A stretch of 64,000 nt of DNA, taken from assembly GCA_016712225.1 (NCBI GenBank), contig JADJRL010000003.1:386001-450000 (forward strand), given 5' to 3'. Below are positions 27,141 to 34,522 of this stretch, piece after piece; positions within the stretch are counted from its first letter, which is position 1; every line of letters begins with the position of its first letter. A model generated the notes under the pieces. The model worked only from the letters and a program-made list of their open reading frames with translations. It was not told the origin of the DNA and searched no databases. The position numbers and the translations under genes are program-made. The DNA is from Candidatus Defluviibacterium haderslevense (GTDB lineage Bacteria; Bacteroidota; Bacteroidia; Chitinophagales; Saprospiraceae).

Positions 27141-27323
27141 TTTCGCGATTCCTTCGCTTGAAGCACTGCCGTACTTCACTCCGCCAGTAGACGGAGATCG
27201 CTCACTCCCCTTCACCATTGGAACCACTATGGTTTGTCATAACCTAACCCACCATCTTTCGATGTTCATTCACTTAATGAACTGCCGTTCATTACTTTGA
27301 TTGACATCAAAGATCGTTCATTC
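27141..27323. repeat. Two diverged copies of a 67-base hairpin-forming repeat
   Basis: Copy 1 (27141-27207) and copy 2 (27257-27323) align without gaps over 67 bases with about 43 identities, sharing blocks TTTCG, CTGCCGT and AGATCG. Each has a stem after CTGCCGT: CTCCG/CGGAG in copy 1 and CTTTGAT/ATCAAAG in copy 2. These occupy the same alignment columns, with paired C-C to T-T and G-G to A-A changes that keep the pairing. A second hairpin precedes CTGCCGT (GTTCATT/AATGAAC in copy 2; a weaker CTTC/GAAG in copy 1). The segment is clearly richer in GC than its surroundings. I see no convincing gene in 27041-27458; a 90-codon open frame crosses both hairpins. Confidence 0.7.
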
Positions 27324-27458
27324 ATGGGAGCGCTTGTCTTTATTGGTCTTTTGTCTTTCATCACGAAATACTATTGCATAATACAGGATAAAAAAATAGT
27401 CATTAGAAAAAATTCCCAATGACTATTTAACAATAAAAAAAAACGAAATGAATGAATT

Positions 27459-28022
27459 TTATTGAGGTAATAATACTTCGTCGATGACATGTATGATGCC
27501 ATTTGAAGTAGGAAAGGAAGCTAAAATAGTAGCTTTCCCGTTAACCATTACCTTACCATCTTTTTTACTGATGCTAACCTTTCCTCCATTGACTTGTTCA
27601 AAAGATTGGCCATCATCCATGTAATCAGTTTTTAAAGTACCTACATAAGTATGATACTCCAAAATACTTTTTAAATCAGCTAATTTTTCAGGTTTTAATA
27701 AACCTTCAACTGTCCCAGCTGGTAATTTAGCAAATGCATCATTGGTTGGCGCAAAAACAGTAAACGGTCCAGCATTACTTAGAGCATCAACTAAACCCGC
27801 AGCTTGAACCGCCGCTACAAGTGTAGTATGATCCTTACTTCCTACAGCTACTTGTACAATATTTGGGCTAGATACATCATCCTTTACCCCAGATTGCCCT
27901 ACCATTGGTGCTTCTGTAGATATTACATCTGCTGCAGACATATTCTTACTTTCAGACCCCGATTTACATCCTACGAAACTCAGGATCACCACAATTGCAA
28001 AAACGTTAAAAATTGGCTTCAT
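27459..28022 (-). CDS. Fasciclin-domain lipoprotein
   Basis: A 187-residue protein with a lipoprotein signal (ILSFVGCKSGSES, lipid Cys about 19). One FAS1 domain covers about residues 55-187, with both conserved boxes: AGPFTVFAPTNDAFAKLP (H1) and NGIIHVIDEVLLPQ (H2), plus the YHTYVGTL strand between. FAS1 domains mediate adhesion or ligand binding at the cell surface. A Crp/Fnr-type palindrome lies 60 bases before the ATG and matches one in front of the nos operon, so the gene may belong to the low-oxygen regulon. Confidence 0.87.
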   Translation of the reverse strand: MKPIFNVFAIVVILSFVGCKSGSESKNMSAADVISTEAPMVGQSGVKDDVSSPNIVQVAVGSKDHTTLVAAVQAAGLVDALSNAGPFTVFAPTNDAFAKLPAGTVEGLLKPEKLADLKSILEYHTYVGTLKTDYMDDGQSFEQVNGGKVSISKKDGKVMVNGKATILASFPTSNGIIHVIDEVLLPQ

Positions 28023-28081
28023 ATTTTATTCTTATGTAGATTTAATGATATAGCAAAGAAACTACAGCAATTACAAATTTT

Positions 28082-28099
28082 TTATGACTTTAATCATAA
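28082..28099 (-). promoter_or_regulatory. Crp/Fnr-type palindrome before the fasciclin gene
   Basis: TTATGA and TCATAA (6-base arms, 18 bases in all). On the coding strand it reads ATGATTAAAGTCAT in the centre, sharing 12 of 14 bases with the site at 37115-37130. The centre is 68.5 bases upstream of the fasciclin ATG. A near -7 element (TTTCTTTG, 28054-28061 on the minus strand) lies about 33 bases further on, as expected for an activator site. It overlaps the 3' end of the upstream gene. Confidence 0.55.
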
Positions 28100-29310
28100 G
28101 AATTTAATTTTCTTAGTTGAATAATTAATAAAGCAACAAGTCCAAAAAACATTATGATTGCAGCTACAAATAATGTTTCATTTGCATAAGGAATTAAAGT
28201 GTAACTAAAAGATCCAATACCTTGAACAAGCAATATAAATTCGTTAAAAAAGATCCCAAATACAAATATTGTGATAGCCGTAATTGTATTTTTAAACGTT
28301 CCTAGCGCATTGAAACAAAAAATGTACACCACTAAAAAAAACGATATGATAGCAAGTAAAACTAAGTGCAAATAGGCAATAACAATTGGCCTAAAACCAA
28401 ATGCTAATTTACTTATACTTGGTATAGCAGAACCTAATTGAAGCAGCAATTTAATACTTATCGCTAAAGCCAATATTAAGAAAAATTTCCGCCATATCGG
28501 TTTAATAGACGTCTTGAATATTGAAAGGTTTTGCTGTACCAATTGGAGTAATTTAATCCACCCTAAGACTTGCATAAAAGCGCCAATAACGACTAGTATA
28601 TAAAGCCATATAGGTAACTTCATCCACAATGTAGATAAAAAATAGGTAGGTATACATGCTATGGCAAACAACCAAAATATTTGCGAATTAAATTTGAGTA
28701 TTGGTATGAAACGATACAATTGACTTATGAATAAACCCATACATGAAAAGAAGAAAAAACCATTATATTGAAAATGCAAATAATAATAAACTGATGCTAA
28801 ATAATTTTGGGGAAGATGCTTTGTTATCATCATGTAGGCCAATGCAAAAGTACCCAGTGAAGAAAATATGTAAAAAGCAAGGGAAGCTTTAAACCAATTT
28901 TTACTGGGATGTGGGCCGATTAGCTTTAAATCCTTTAAAAAACAAAATATAAAAATATAGGTGTTTAAAATGGACAGCGTTGAAAAAAAAATAGAGATGA
29001 CTCCATAACCTTGTATTGCAAAAGAAAACAACATCCCATATGCACAAACTAAATTTCCGATAATGATCGGCTTGTATTTACTTAACACCGTTGTTTTCTG
29101 CTCATCTAGAAACATAAGCATTAAAACAAAAAGGGTATGAGCAATCCATCCAGAAAAAGCAAAATGCGAATGTGCATGCTGAATATGTTTTTGATCCAAA
29201 TATGGAAATTCAAATCCAATTTTATATCTCATTATCACACCCAATAAAGCTACAATACTCAAATTTAATATAGATATATGTAACCACTTTTCTTTTAAAT
29301 AATCATTCAT
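28090..29310 (-). CDS. Haem-copper-oxidase subunit I-like membrane protein
   Basis: A 406-residue protein with about twelve membrane spans. Span two carries HIQHAHSHFAFSGWIAHTLF, reminiscent of the low-spin-haem histidine helix of haem-copper oxidases and NorB/NnrS-type proteins. A later YYYLHFQYNGFFFFSCMG also recalls subunit I. The CuB HH pair and the HxH of a true oxidase are not evident, so it is probably not a complete terminal oxidase. It is joined to the Crp/Fnr gene by a TAATG overlap and sits downstream of truncated haemoglobin. Haem-mediated NO handling or sensing is therefore an inference. Confidence 0.55.
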   Translation of the reverse strand: MNDYLKEKWLHISILNLSIVALLGVIMRYKIGFEFPYLDQKHIQHAHSHFAFSGWIAHTLFVLMLMFLDEQKTTVLSKYKPIIIGNLVCAYGMLFSFAIQGYGVISIFFSTLSILNTYIFIFCFLKDLKLIGPHPSKNWFKASLAFYIFSSLGTFALAYMMITKHLPQNYLASVYYYLHFQYNGFFFFSCMGLFISQLYRFIPILKFNSQIFWLFAIACIPTYFLSTLWMKLPIWLYILVVIGAFMQVLGWIKLLQLVQQNLSIFKTSIKPIWRKFFLILALAISIKLLLQLGSAIPSISKLAFGFRPIVIAYLHLVLLAIISFFLVVYIFCFNALGTFKNTITAITIFVFGIFFNEFILLVQGIGSFSYTLIPYANETLFVAAIIMFFGLVALLIIQLRKLNSYD

Positions 29311-29903
29311 TAAAAATATAATTTTCTTTGTTTTATATCAACTCGTCTGGTCTCTTCAAGCTTTTTCAATGTTCTAATAACGGTCTCAACACGCAATCCA
29401 GTGAAATTAGCAATCTCTTGTCTGGTATAGGGTATATGTATTTTGTCTTCTTTAGCATTTGATTTGGCTTTAAATGCATACAAAAAACTAATAATTCTTT
29501 CTTCAGGTGTATGATTAATGATGTCTCGAAGTAATTTTGACTTCATTAAAACCCTCCTTGCAAAAAGTGTAGTAAACGTATGATGTATTGCAGGATATTC
29601 ACTTAATATTCTAAAAAATGTTGTTTTTGACAATTTAATAATTGTACAATCTGTAATTGTTACTGCAGTTGCAGGATAACTTTCATCAATAAATAGTGGT
29701 GGCTCACCAAAACTATCTCCATCATGAAACACCCCTTGAGTAAATTCTTTACAATCATCATTGGAATTACTCATTTTTACTGTACCTTTTTTTATTTGAA
29801 AGTAAAATTGTGCCAATGCTCCTTCGTCAAATATAATTTCATTTTTATTATATTTCTTTACTACCGCTCCCCAGGTAATCAAAATATTTTCATCGATCTG
29901 CAT
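29310..29903 (-). CDS. Crp/Fnr-family transcriptional regulator
   Basis: A 197-residue protein. Residues about 10-120 form a cyclic-nucleotide-binding-type beta-roll (FDEGALAQFYFQIKKGTVKM, DGDSFGEPPLFIDESYPATAV). The long dimerisation helix comes next, and then a winged helix with recognition segment TRQEIANFTGLRVETVIRTLKKLEE. The four-cysteine Fe-S set of FNR is absent, and the cAMP-contacting RxS of Crp is not evident, which resembles DNR/NnrR-like regulators. It is the best local candidate to bind the two ATGAT-type palindromes. A -7-like TAATTTTG lies upstream, so it may also have its own promoter. Confidence 0.87.
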   Translation of the reverse strand: MQIDENILITWGAVVKKYNKNEIIFDEGALAQFYFQIKKGTVKMSNSNDDCKEFTQGVFHDGDSFGEPPLFIDESYPATAVTITDCTIIKLSKTTFFRILSEYPAIHHTFTTLFARRVLMKSKLLRDIINHTPEERIISFLYAFKAKSNAKEDKIHIPYTRQEIANFTGLRVETVIRTLKKLEETRRVDIKQRKLYF

Positions 29904-29970
29904 TGGTTCCTTTCATTTGATCTCCTGTAAATATAATAATCAATTTCAATTCTAGATATCTTTCCTGTGG

Positions 29971-29978
29971 CAAAATTA
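29971..29978 (-). promoter_or_regulatory. Candidate -7 element for the Crp/Fnr gene
   Basis: TAATTTTG on the minus strand matches TAnnTTTG, 68 bases before the ATG. No -33 TTG was found. If active, it gives the regulator and its downstream partner a promoter separate from the nos operon. Confidence 0.3.
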
Positions 29979-29996
29979 AATACTAAAACATACACT

Positions 29997-30371
29997 TTAT
30001 TGATTTATTAACTTTATTTGCATTACAGTTGCGATGCTTTGAGCTCGTTGTTTAATGAGTTCGGCCTTTTCTCCTTGAAAAAGCTCATTAACTGTTTCGT
30101 TAAATAAGTGTATCCAATGTTGAAAATGATCCATTGTTATCGGTTTAATTTGACTAATTTCTCTATGCTTGATCATTGGATTTCCTTCGTAAGTTCCCGT
30201 GGAGAATACAATATTTTCCCAAAATTGATACATTATGGGTAAATGCCTTTCCCAATTGGTCTGAGCTATTTCAGTAAAAAAGAATCCAATGCTAGCATCC
30301 TTTCTAACTTTTTCATAAAACAAGTTGACTATCCTTTCGATATCAACTCTATTTTTAATGTCCGTTTTCAT
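29997..30371 (-). CDS. Group III truncated haemoglobin
   Basis: I use the ATG at 30371 (MKTDIKNRVDIERIVNLFYEKV), giving 124 residues, normal for the family; the longer frame to 30440 overlaps the upstream gene. The two-over-two globin fold is visible: a B-helix tyrosine-like FFFTEI region, HLPIMYQFWENIVFSTGTYEGNPMIKHREI, with a proximal histidine in the IKPITMDHFQHWI segment. Group III trHbs bind O2 or NO and often accompany nitrogen-oxide respiration genes. It stands between nosY and the Crp/Fnr regulator. Confidence 0.86.
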   Translation of the reverse strand: MKTDIKNRVDIERIVNLFYEKVRKDASIGFFFTEIAQTNWERHLPIMYQFWENIVFSTGTYEGNPMIKHREISQIKPITMDHFQHWIHLFNETVNELFQGEKAELIKQRAQSIATVMQIKLINQ

Positions 30372-30381
30372 GTTGCGCAAT

Positions 30382-30681
30382 TTATCTTTGAAACAATAAA
30401 CACAATGTATCAATCTCGGCATCGACAAAATGTAATTCATTCATAGACATTTCAAATTCATCAGATAGAATCAATCTACTGTGTGCTCCAATAGCTCGAA
30501 TGATCAATTGTCCCATTAAAAAGGTCAGTTGGAAAGACCTTTTACAATGATATTCTTTTATAACTTTGACTAATCTAAAATAGATCAGCAAAAACTTTAA
30601 TTCGACTCCTTTAAAAAGAATTTTAGTTACTAGATCTGAAGTATTTTCCGTTTGAGCGATTACACTTTTGAAAGTTGTCAT
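30382..30681 (-). CDS. Hypothetical 99-residue protein in the nos operon
   Basis: No family was recognised. It has a helical first half with a hydrophobic LKFLLIYFRLVKVIKEY, an aliphatic LTFLMGQLIIRAIGAH and an acidic tail (FEMSMNELHFVDAEIDTLC) with one near-terminal Cys. Its ATG overlaps the nosY stop by four bases and its stop is 10 bases before the haemoglobin start, so it is a genuine operon member. A small cytoplasmic accessory or regulatory protein for N2O/NO metabolism is conjecture. Confidence 0.6.
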   Translation of the reverse strand: MTTFKSVIAQTENTSDLVTKILFKGVELKFLLIYFRLVKVIKEYHCKRSFQLTFLMGQLIIRAIGAHSRLILSDEFEMSMNELHFVDAEIDTLCLLFQR

Positions 30682-31445
30682 AAATCCATTTTTTTAAACT
30701 TAACTAATGAAATATAAAATGGAATAAAGATCCACATAATGATTAAGAAAAAAGTGATCATCAAACCTAAAGTAGTTCCAAAAAAATCTTTAAAAATCGC
30801 TCCAGTGTATCCCATCATAGCTGATACATCTAAATGTAATAATATTAGAATTCTAGATAGCGTAATAGGATTTAAAGCAGTAATACCAACCATTGCTTTT
30901 TCTATTGGATATTCTGCAAATTGAAACATCAGAAACAATACTATACCATCAAACAATAACGCAAAGAACAACCAACACATAATTGATATACCAATACCCT
31001 TTGCTTTATCACGCGTTAATATGACACTTAAAAATGCGATAGCTACAAATATTATAGAAACAAGACAGCCAATCCCAACCATCATAAATCCAATGGTGGA
31101 ACATTCAAAAATTATTAATGGAATTCCTGCCCCAATTACAAAAGCAAGTATTAATGATATGGATAGACCAATGAATAAACTCAACCAAATTTTATTCCTT
31201 TCTATAGGCTGACTTAATAAAAGTTCAACAAATTCGGAACTATTATATTGATATATGGTTGAAAAAATAATAGATACCAAGGGCACAATCATCAGAACAA
31301 TGTTCAATAGTGTTAGTAATCCCTTGGTACTATTGTCTTCTAAACTAAATACTCCCCATGATAGTAATGCTAGAACCATCATATAAATGATCATGATTCT
31401 GTTTTTTAAAATATCCAAAATGATTAACTTGATCAATCTAATCAT
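30678..31445 (-). CDS. nosY: NosY: ABC-2 type permease for nitrous oxide reductase maturation
   Basis: A 255-residue protein with six predicted membrane spans (MIYMMVLALLSWGVFSLED, LNIVLMIVPLVSIIFSTIYQY, and others) and a PIERNKIWLSLFIGLSISLI stretch typical of ABC-2 permeases. With NosF and NosD it forms the complex that supports CuZ assembly (sulphur delivery) in NosZ. It overlaps nosF by eight bases. Confidence 0.87.
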   Translation of the reverse strand: MIRLIKLIILDILKNRIMIIYMMVLALLSWGVFSLEDNSTKGLLTLLNIVLMIVPLVSIIFSTIYQYNSSEFVELLLSQPIERNKIWLSLFIGLSISLILAFVIGAGIPLIIFECSTIGFMMVGIGCLVSIIFVAIAFLSVILTRDKAKGIGISIMCWLFFALLFDGIVLFLMFQFAEYPIEKAMVGITALNPITLSRILILLHLDVSAMMGYTGAIFKDFFGTTLGLMITFFLIIMWIFIPFYISLVKFKKMDL

Positions 31446-32148
31446 TATTATTTTCCTTTAGAATATATGAAATAGCCTTTGATATTTTTTCTTCCCCTGT
31501 TTCCTTACGTAATACATTAATATCTTTATGGAATTTGATAGTACCATCTTGCATATAAACAATTTGAGTAATCAAATCATCCAATTCACTCAACATATGT
31601 GATGTAATTAAAATAAGTTTTCCATTCTGCTTTTCCTTTATTATTTTTTCTTTCAATATTTCAGCCGATAATGGATCTAATCCTGCTGTAGGTTCATCTA
31701 ATATCAATACATCAGGATTAAATAAAAAGGCTAAAGTAGCACTGACTTTTTGAGTTGTACCTCCAGAAAGTGTTCTCATTTTTTTATCGAACAATTGATT
31801 TAATTTGAATAAATACATCAATTCCTCTTCTATTGTATCAGATTGCCTGATTTCTTTCATCATTTCAATAATCTGTCCTATTGTCATATGATCAGGATAC
31901 CTTCCTATTTGAGGCATATAACCTATATTCTCACGATATTTAAATGTCTTCGAAATGTCTAGTCCACTAAATAGTATATTCCCTTTAGTGGGAATCACCA
32001 TACCTAATATACATTTTATCAAGGTAGTTTTTCCACAACCGTTAGGACCAATTAATGCAATACATGAACCTTTTTCACAAGTTAAATTGACTTGATTAAG
32101 CACATTTATGGCTCCAAAATGTTTAGATATTTGTTGGACTTTTATCAT
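31438..32148 (-). CDS. nosF: NosF: ABC transporter ATP-binding protein
   Basis: A 236-residue ATPase with Walker A IGPNGCGKTTLIKC, Q-loop IGYMPQIGRYPD, signature LSGGTTQKVSATLAF, Walker B VLILDEPTAGLDP and switch ILITSHMLSELD. Position between nosD and nosY, with four- and eight-base overlaps, identifies it as NosF rather than a general ABC-2 exporter ATPase. Confidence 0.9.
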   Translation of the reverse strand: MIKVQQISKHFGAINVLNQVNLTCEKGSCIALIGPNGCGKTTLIKCILGMVIPTKGNILFSGLDISKTFKYRENIGYMPQIGRYPDHMTIGQIIEMMKEIRQSDTIEEELMYLFKLNQLFDKKMRTLSGGTTQKVSATLAFLFNPDVLILDEPTAGLDPLSAEILKEKIIKEKQNGKLILITSHMLSELDDLITQIVYMQDGTIKFHKDINVLRKETGEEKISKAISYILKENNND

Positions 32149-33383
32149 AATTCTAATGCGCGCATCAAAGGCGTGTTATCTATAAAATGTGCTGGGGTTA
32201 ATGTCGGAATTAACTTTTCTGATTGATCCAAGAGTGTCACCATAAAACTTCGAAATAATAACATCGCTGATGGATTAGATTCAACAATAACAGAAAAAAT
32301 ACTCAAAGGATGAAAAGGTACATCTCCAATATTGTTCTTGTCTAAATCATATCCTTCATATTTGTCCCAATAATTTTTATCAAATGTATTTAATACCAAT
32401 GTTCCATTTGTACTAATATCAAAAGTATTCCCAATGAAATTATTGCTTGTCACTTCACTTTGAGTACAACTGGCTTGAATTTTCATGCCCCACCCATTAT
32501 TCTTAAATATATTTTTCTCAACCTTTACCCTATTCGTACCATCCATAAAAATACCTGCTGTATTACTCACAAATACGTTTCCAATAATATAACTATCATT
32601 GATTTCTTTTAAAAGCATACCATATGCAGCATCACCCCAGTTTTGTTCAAATACATTATTAAACATCTTTACATTCTTTGTAAACATGACAGCTACTCCA
32701 GCACCGTTTTCCTTAAATACATTTGAAATGTAAGCATCATCATTGGAAAACATAAAATGCAAACCATATCTAATATTTCGAATAGAAACATTGCGCCAAA
32801 TAATTGAATGAGTTACAAATTCAAAGTATATTCCATCTCGATGTCCTTCAATAGTATTCCCTATAATTTGCAAAGTATCACTTTTCCAGCAATGGATGCC
32901 ATTACCAATTTGTTGTTCTTCTTTACCATATGCCTTAATCCGATTGTTTTTAACCACACAACGATTACAATACTGAAGATAGATTCCAAAAAAATTATCA
33001 TCCAAGATATTATTACTCAAGGTTACATGATTACTATCATACACCTTAATTCCACATGGATCTTCTAATGTTGCATATCCCGAATGTTGTACCTGGAATC
33101 CATCAAAAACAACTTGGTTCGATTTAATAGAAACAACCTCATACTTACTTTGTCCATCGATTACTGGTCTATTGATTCCGAAAACATGCAAAGATTTGTC
33201 GATTAACACATTTCCTTCCTTATATATCCCCTCATGCACTATAATGGTATCCCCACTTTTTGCTTGATTGATGGCCCATTGAATTTTTTGAATTGCGTAG
33301 GTTGCACCAACATGATATGTCATTGCATTCGTAGTTACAATGACCAACATGAATAAATTATGGATAATAAATTGTTTCATCAA
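32145..33383 (-). CDS. nosD: NosD: periplasmic copper-site maturation protein
   Basis: A 412-residue protein with a signal peptide (1-21) and a right-handed beta-helix built from carbohydrate-binding/NosD repeats: ILDDNFFGIYLQYCNRCVVKN, NTIEGHRDGIYFEFV, GLHFMFSNDDAYISNVFKENG. NosD interacts with NosF/NosY and NosZ during copper-sulphide cluster assembly. It overlaps nosF by four bases and follows nosL by nine. Confidence 0.9.
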   Translation of the reverse strand: MMKQFIIHNLFMLVIVTTNAMTYHVGATYAIQKIQWAINQAKSGDTIIVHEGIYKEGNVLIDKSLHVFGINRPVIDGQSKYEVVSIKSNQVVFDGFQVQHSGYATLEDPCGIKVYDSNHVTLSNNILDDNFFGIYLQYCNRCVVKNNRIKAYGKEEQQIGNGIHCWKSDTLQIIGNTIEGHRDGIYFEFVTHSIIWRNVSIRNIRYGLHFMFSNDDAYISNVFKENGAGVAVMFTKNVKMFNNVFEQNWGDAAYGMLLKEINDSYIIGNVFVSNTAGIFMDGTNRVKVEKNIFKNNGWGMKIQASCTQSEVTSNNFIGNTFDISTNGTLVLNTFDKNYWDKYEGYDLDKNNIGDVPFHPLSIFSVIVESNPSAMLLFRSFMVTLLDQSEKLIPTLTPAHFIDNTPLMRALEL

Positions 33384-33392
33384 TTTAATTTC

Positions 33393-33818
33393 TTAATGAC
33401 TGACTTCTTCCCAATTCATCAATTTAGCTTCATACTTTTTTTGATAAATCAAAGCACTATCTCTATTAGCAAAAGCAGCTATATGTCCTTGCATTGGACC
33501 AACTATTTGTGATCCCTCAACAAAATAGGCTTGATCTACTTGTATCATTGTATTGGATTGTATAAAATCTGAAATATAAAACTGTAGATAATTCACATTT
33601 TTATTTTCATTTTTATAATTCAAAAGACAAATTAAATCATCAAATTTATATGTTCTTCCCTTTTGAGTAGTTAATGCCGCACCAAATCTGCCATCTGATA
33701 TTTTCATTCTACAATATTCACATTGATCTACATTAAGTTTCATAGATGGCACTTCGGAACTCCCACAAGAAAAAAGTAGAATAACGAGACAAAATAAATT
33801 GATAAGTAAAATTTTCAT
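33393..33818 (-). CDS. nosL: NosL: copper chaperone lipoprotein
   Basis: A 141-residue lipoprotein (lipobox LVILLFSCGSSE) with the NosL copper motif DQCEYCRMKISDGRFGAAL, and YKFDDLICLLNY further on. NosL delivers Cu(I) to apo-NosZ in the periplasm. It overlaps the preceding membrane-protein gene by four bases. Confidence 0.9.
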   Translation of the reverse strand: MKILLINLFCLVILLFSCGSSEVPSMKLNVDQCEYCRMKISDGRFGAALTTQKGRTYKFDDLICLLNYKNENKNVNYLQFYISDFIQSNTMIQVDQAYFVEGSQIVGPMQGHIAAFANRDSALIYQKKYEAKLMNWEEVSH

Positions 33819-34405
33819 GATTTAAAAAATATTTTTCGTTCCTTTAAGGATGCAAAGATCATCAATATTCCGCTCGCAACAAATAGCCAACCACCTATAT
33901 CAGGTATAGAATATGCACCAAAATTTAACAATTGTTTAAATCCAATTAATGGCGGCTGATAAGCCATTCCTGGGACAATAATAGCAGCATTAGGATCCAA
34001 ATTATGGCCATAATTATAATTCCACCTATAAAAATCAATCATAGCAATAATGCCAAATAATAAAAATGAAAAAAGCAGTAAATACAACCACCTCTTCTTT
34101 CCAAAAATAGCAATAATAAATGTAAGCAAAGCAAATAACCCAATTATATAAGGAAGAATGGTGAATTCTATAAAGTCTTCCTTGTGCAAGGTTTTCATTC
34201 CAATATAATGATTCAACCCATTAATAATTTCTACTTGACCACCAAGTTTATCCGCAAAAATTTTCAACACCAAGCCTTCAGGATATTGAGGTGCAGATAA
34301 TTCAATTCGCCACAATGGTACAAAAATTGAAATAGCTAAACAAATACCAATAATAATGAGCACTATTTTTGAAATGCGACTCAACAATTGTTTTTCATGA
34401 TTCAT
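33815..34405 (-). CDS. Four-span membrane protein of the nos operon
   Basis: A 196-residue protein with spans at about 12-32, 82-102, 108-126 and 165-185, and a periplasmic segment (PLWRIELSAPQYPEGLVLKI) after the first. Similar proteins sit between nosZ and nosL in Bacteroidota clusters; a role like NosB of epsilonproteobacterial clade II clusters is possible but not shown by sequence. It follows nosZ after a gap that holds a strong terminator-like stem. Confidence 0.65.
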   Translation of the reverse strand: MNHEKQLLSRISKIVLIIIGICLAISIFVPLWRIELSAPQYPEGLVLKIFADKLGGQVEIINGLNHYIGMKTLHKEDFIEFTILPYIIGLFALLTFIIAIFGKKRWLYLLLFSFLLFGIIAMIDFYRWNYNYGHNLDPNAAIIVPGMAYQPPLIGFKQLLNFGAYSIPDIGGWLFVASGILMIFASLKERKIFFKS

Positions 34406-34433
34406 TTTGATACTTTATGGTGTTTTTGAAAAC

Positions 34434-34468
34434 AAAAGGGCAGCCATTTTTCAATACACTGCCCTTTT
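34434..34468 (-). terminator. Terminator-like stem directly after nosZ
   Basis: AAAAGGGCAG and CTGCCCTTTT form a perfect 10-base stem with a 15-base loop, 55 bases after the nosZ stop. On the coding strand it is followed by GTTTTC. It sits inside the operon, between nosZ and its maturation genes, so it may terminate part of the transcripts. Confidence 0.75.
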
Positions 34469-34522
34469 AATTCAATTTTAAAAAAATATTTTACAACAAA
34501 TTTTCCTTATTTATCCTCTGGA

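Noticed and set aside
27028..27300. Open frame of 90 codons downstream of the NTF2-like gene
   Set aside because: It starts inside the terminator, runs through two hairpins of the repeat and shows no protein-like pattern.
28090..29310. True terminal oxidase or NO reductase subunit
   Set aside because: The CuB histidine pair and the HxH of haem-copper oxidases were not seen, so only a distant likeness is claimed.
29900..30010. Crp/Fnr-type palindrome in front of the regulator gene (autoregulation)
   Set aside because: Only half-sites such as AATCAA and TTGAT with the wrong spacing were found.
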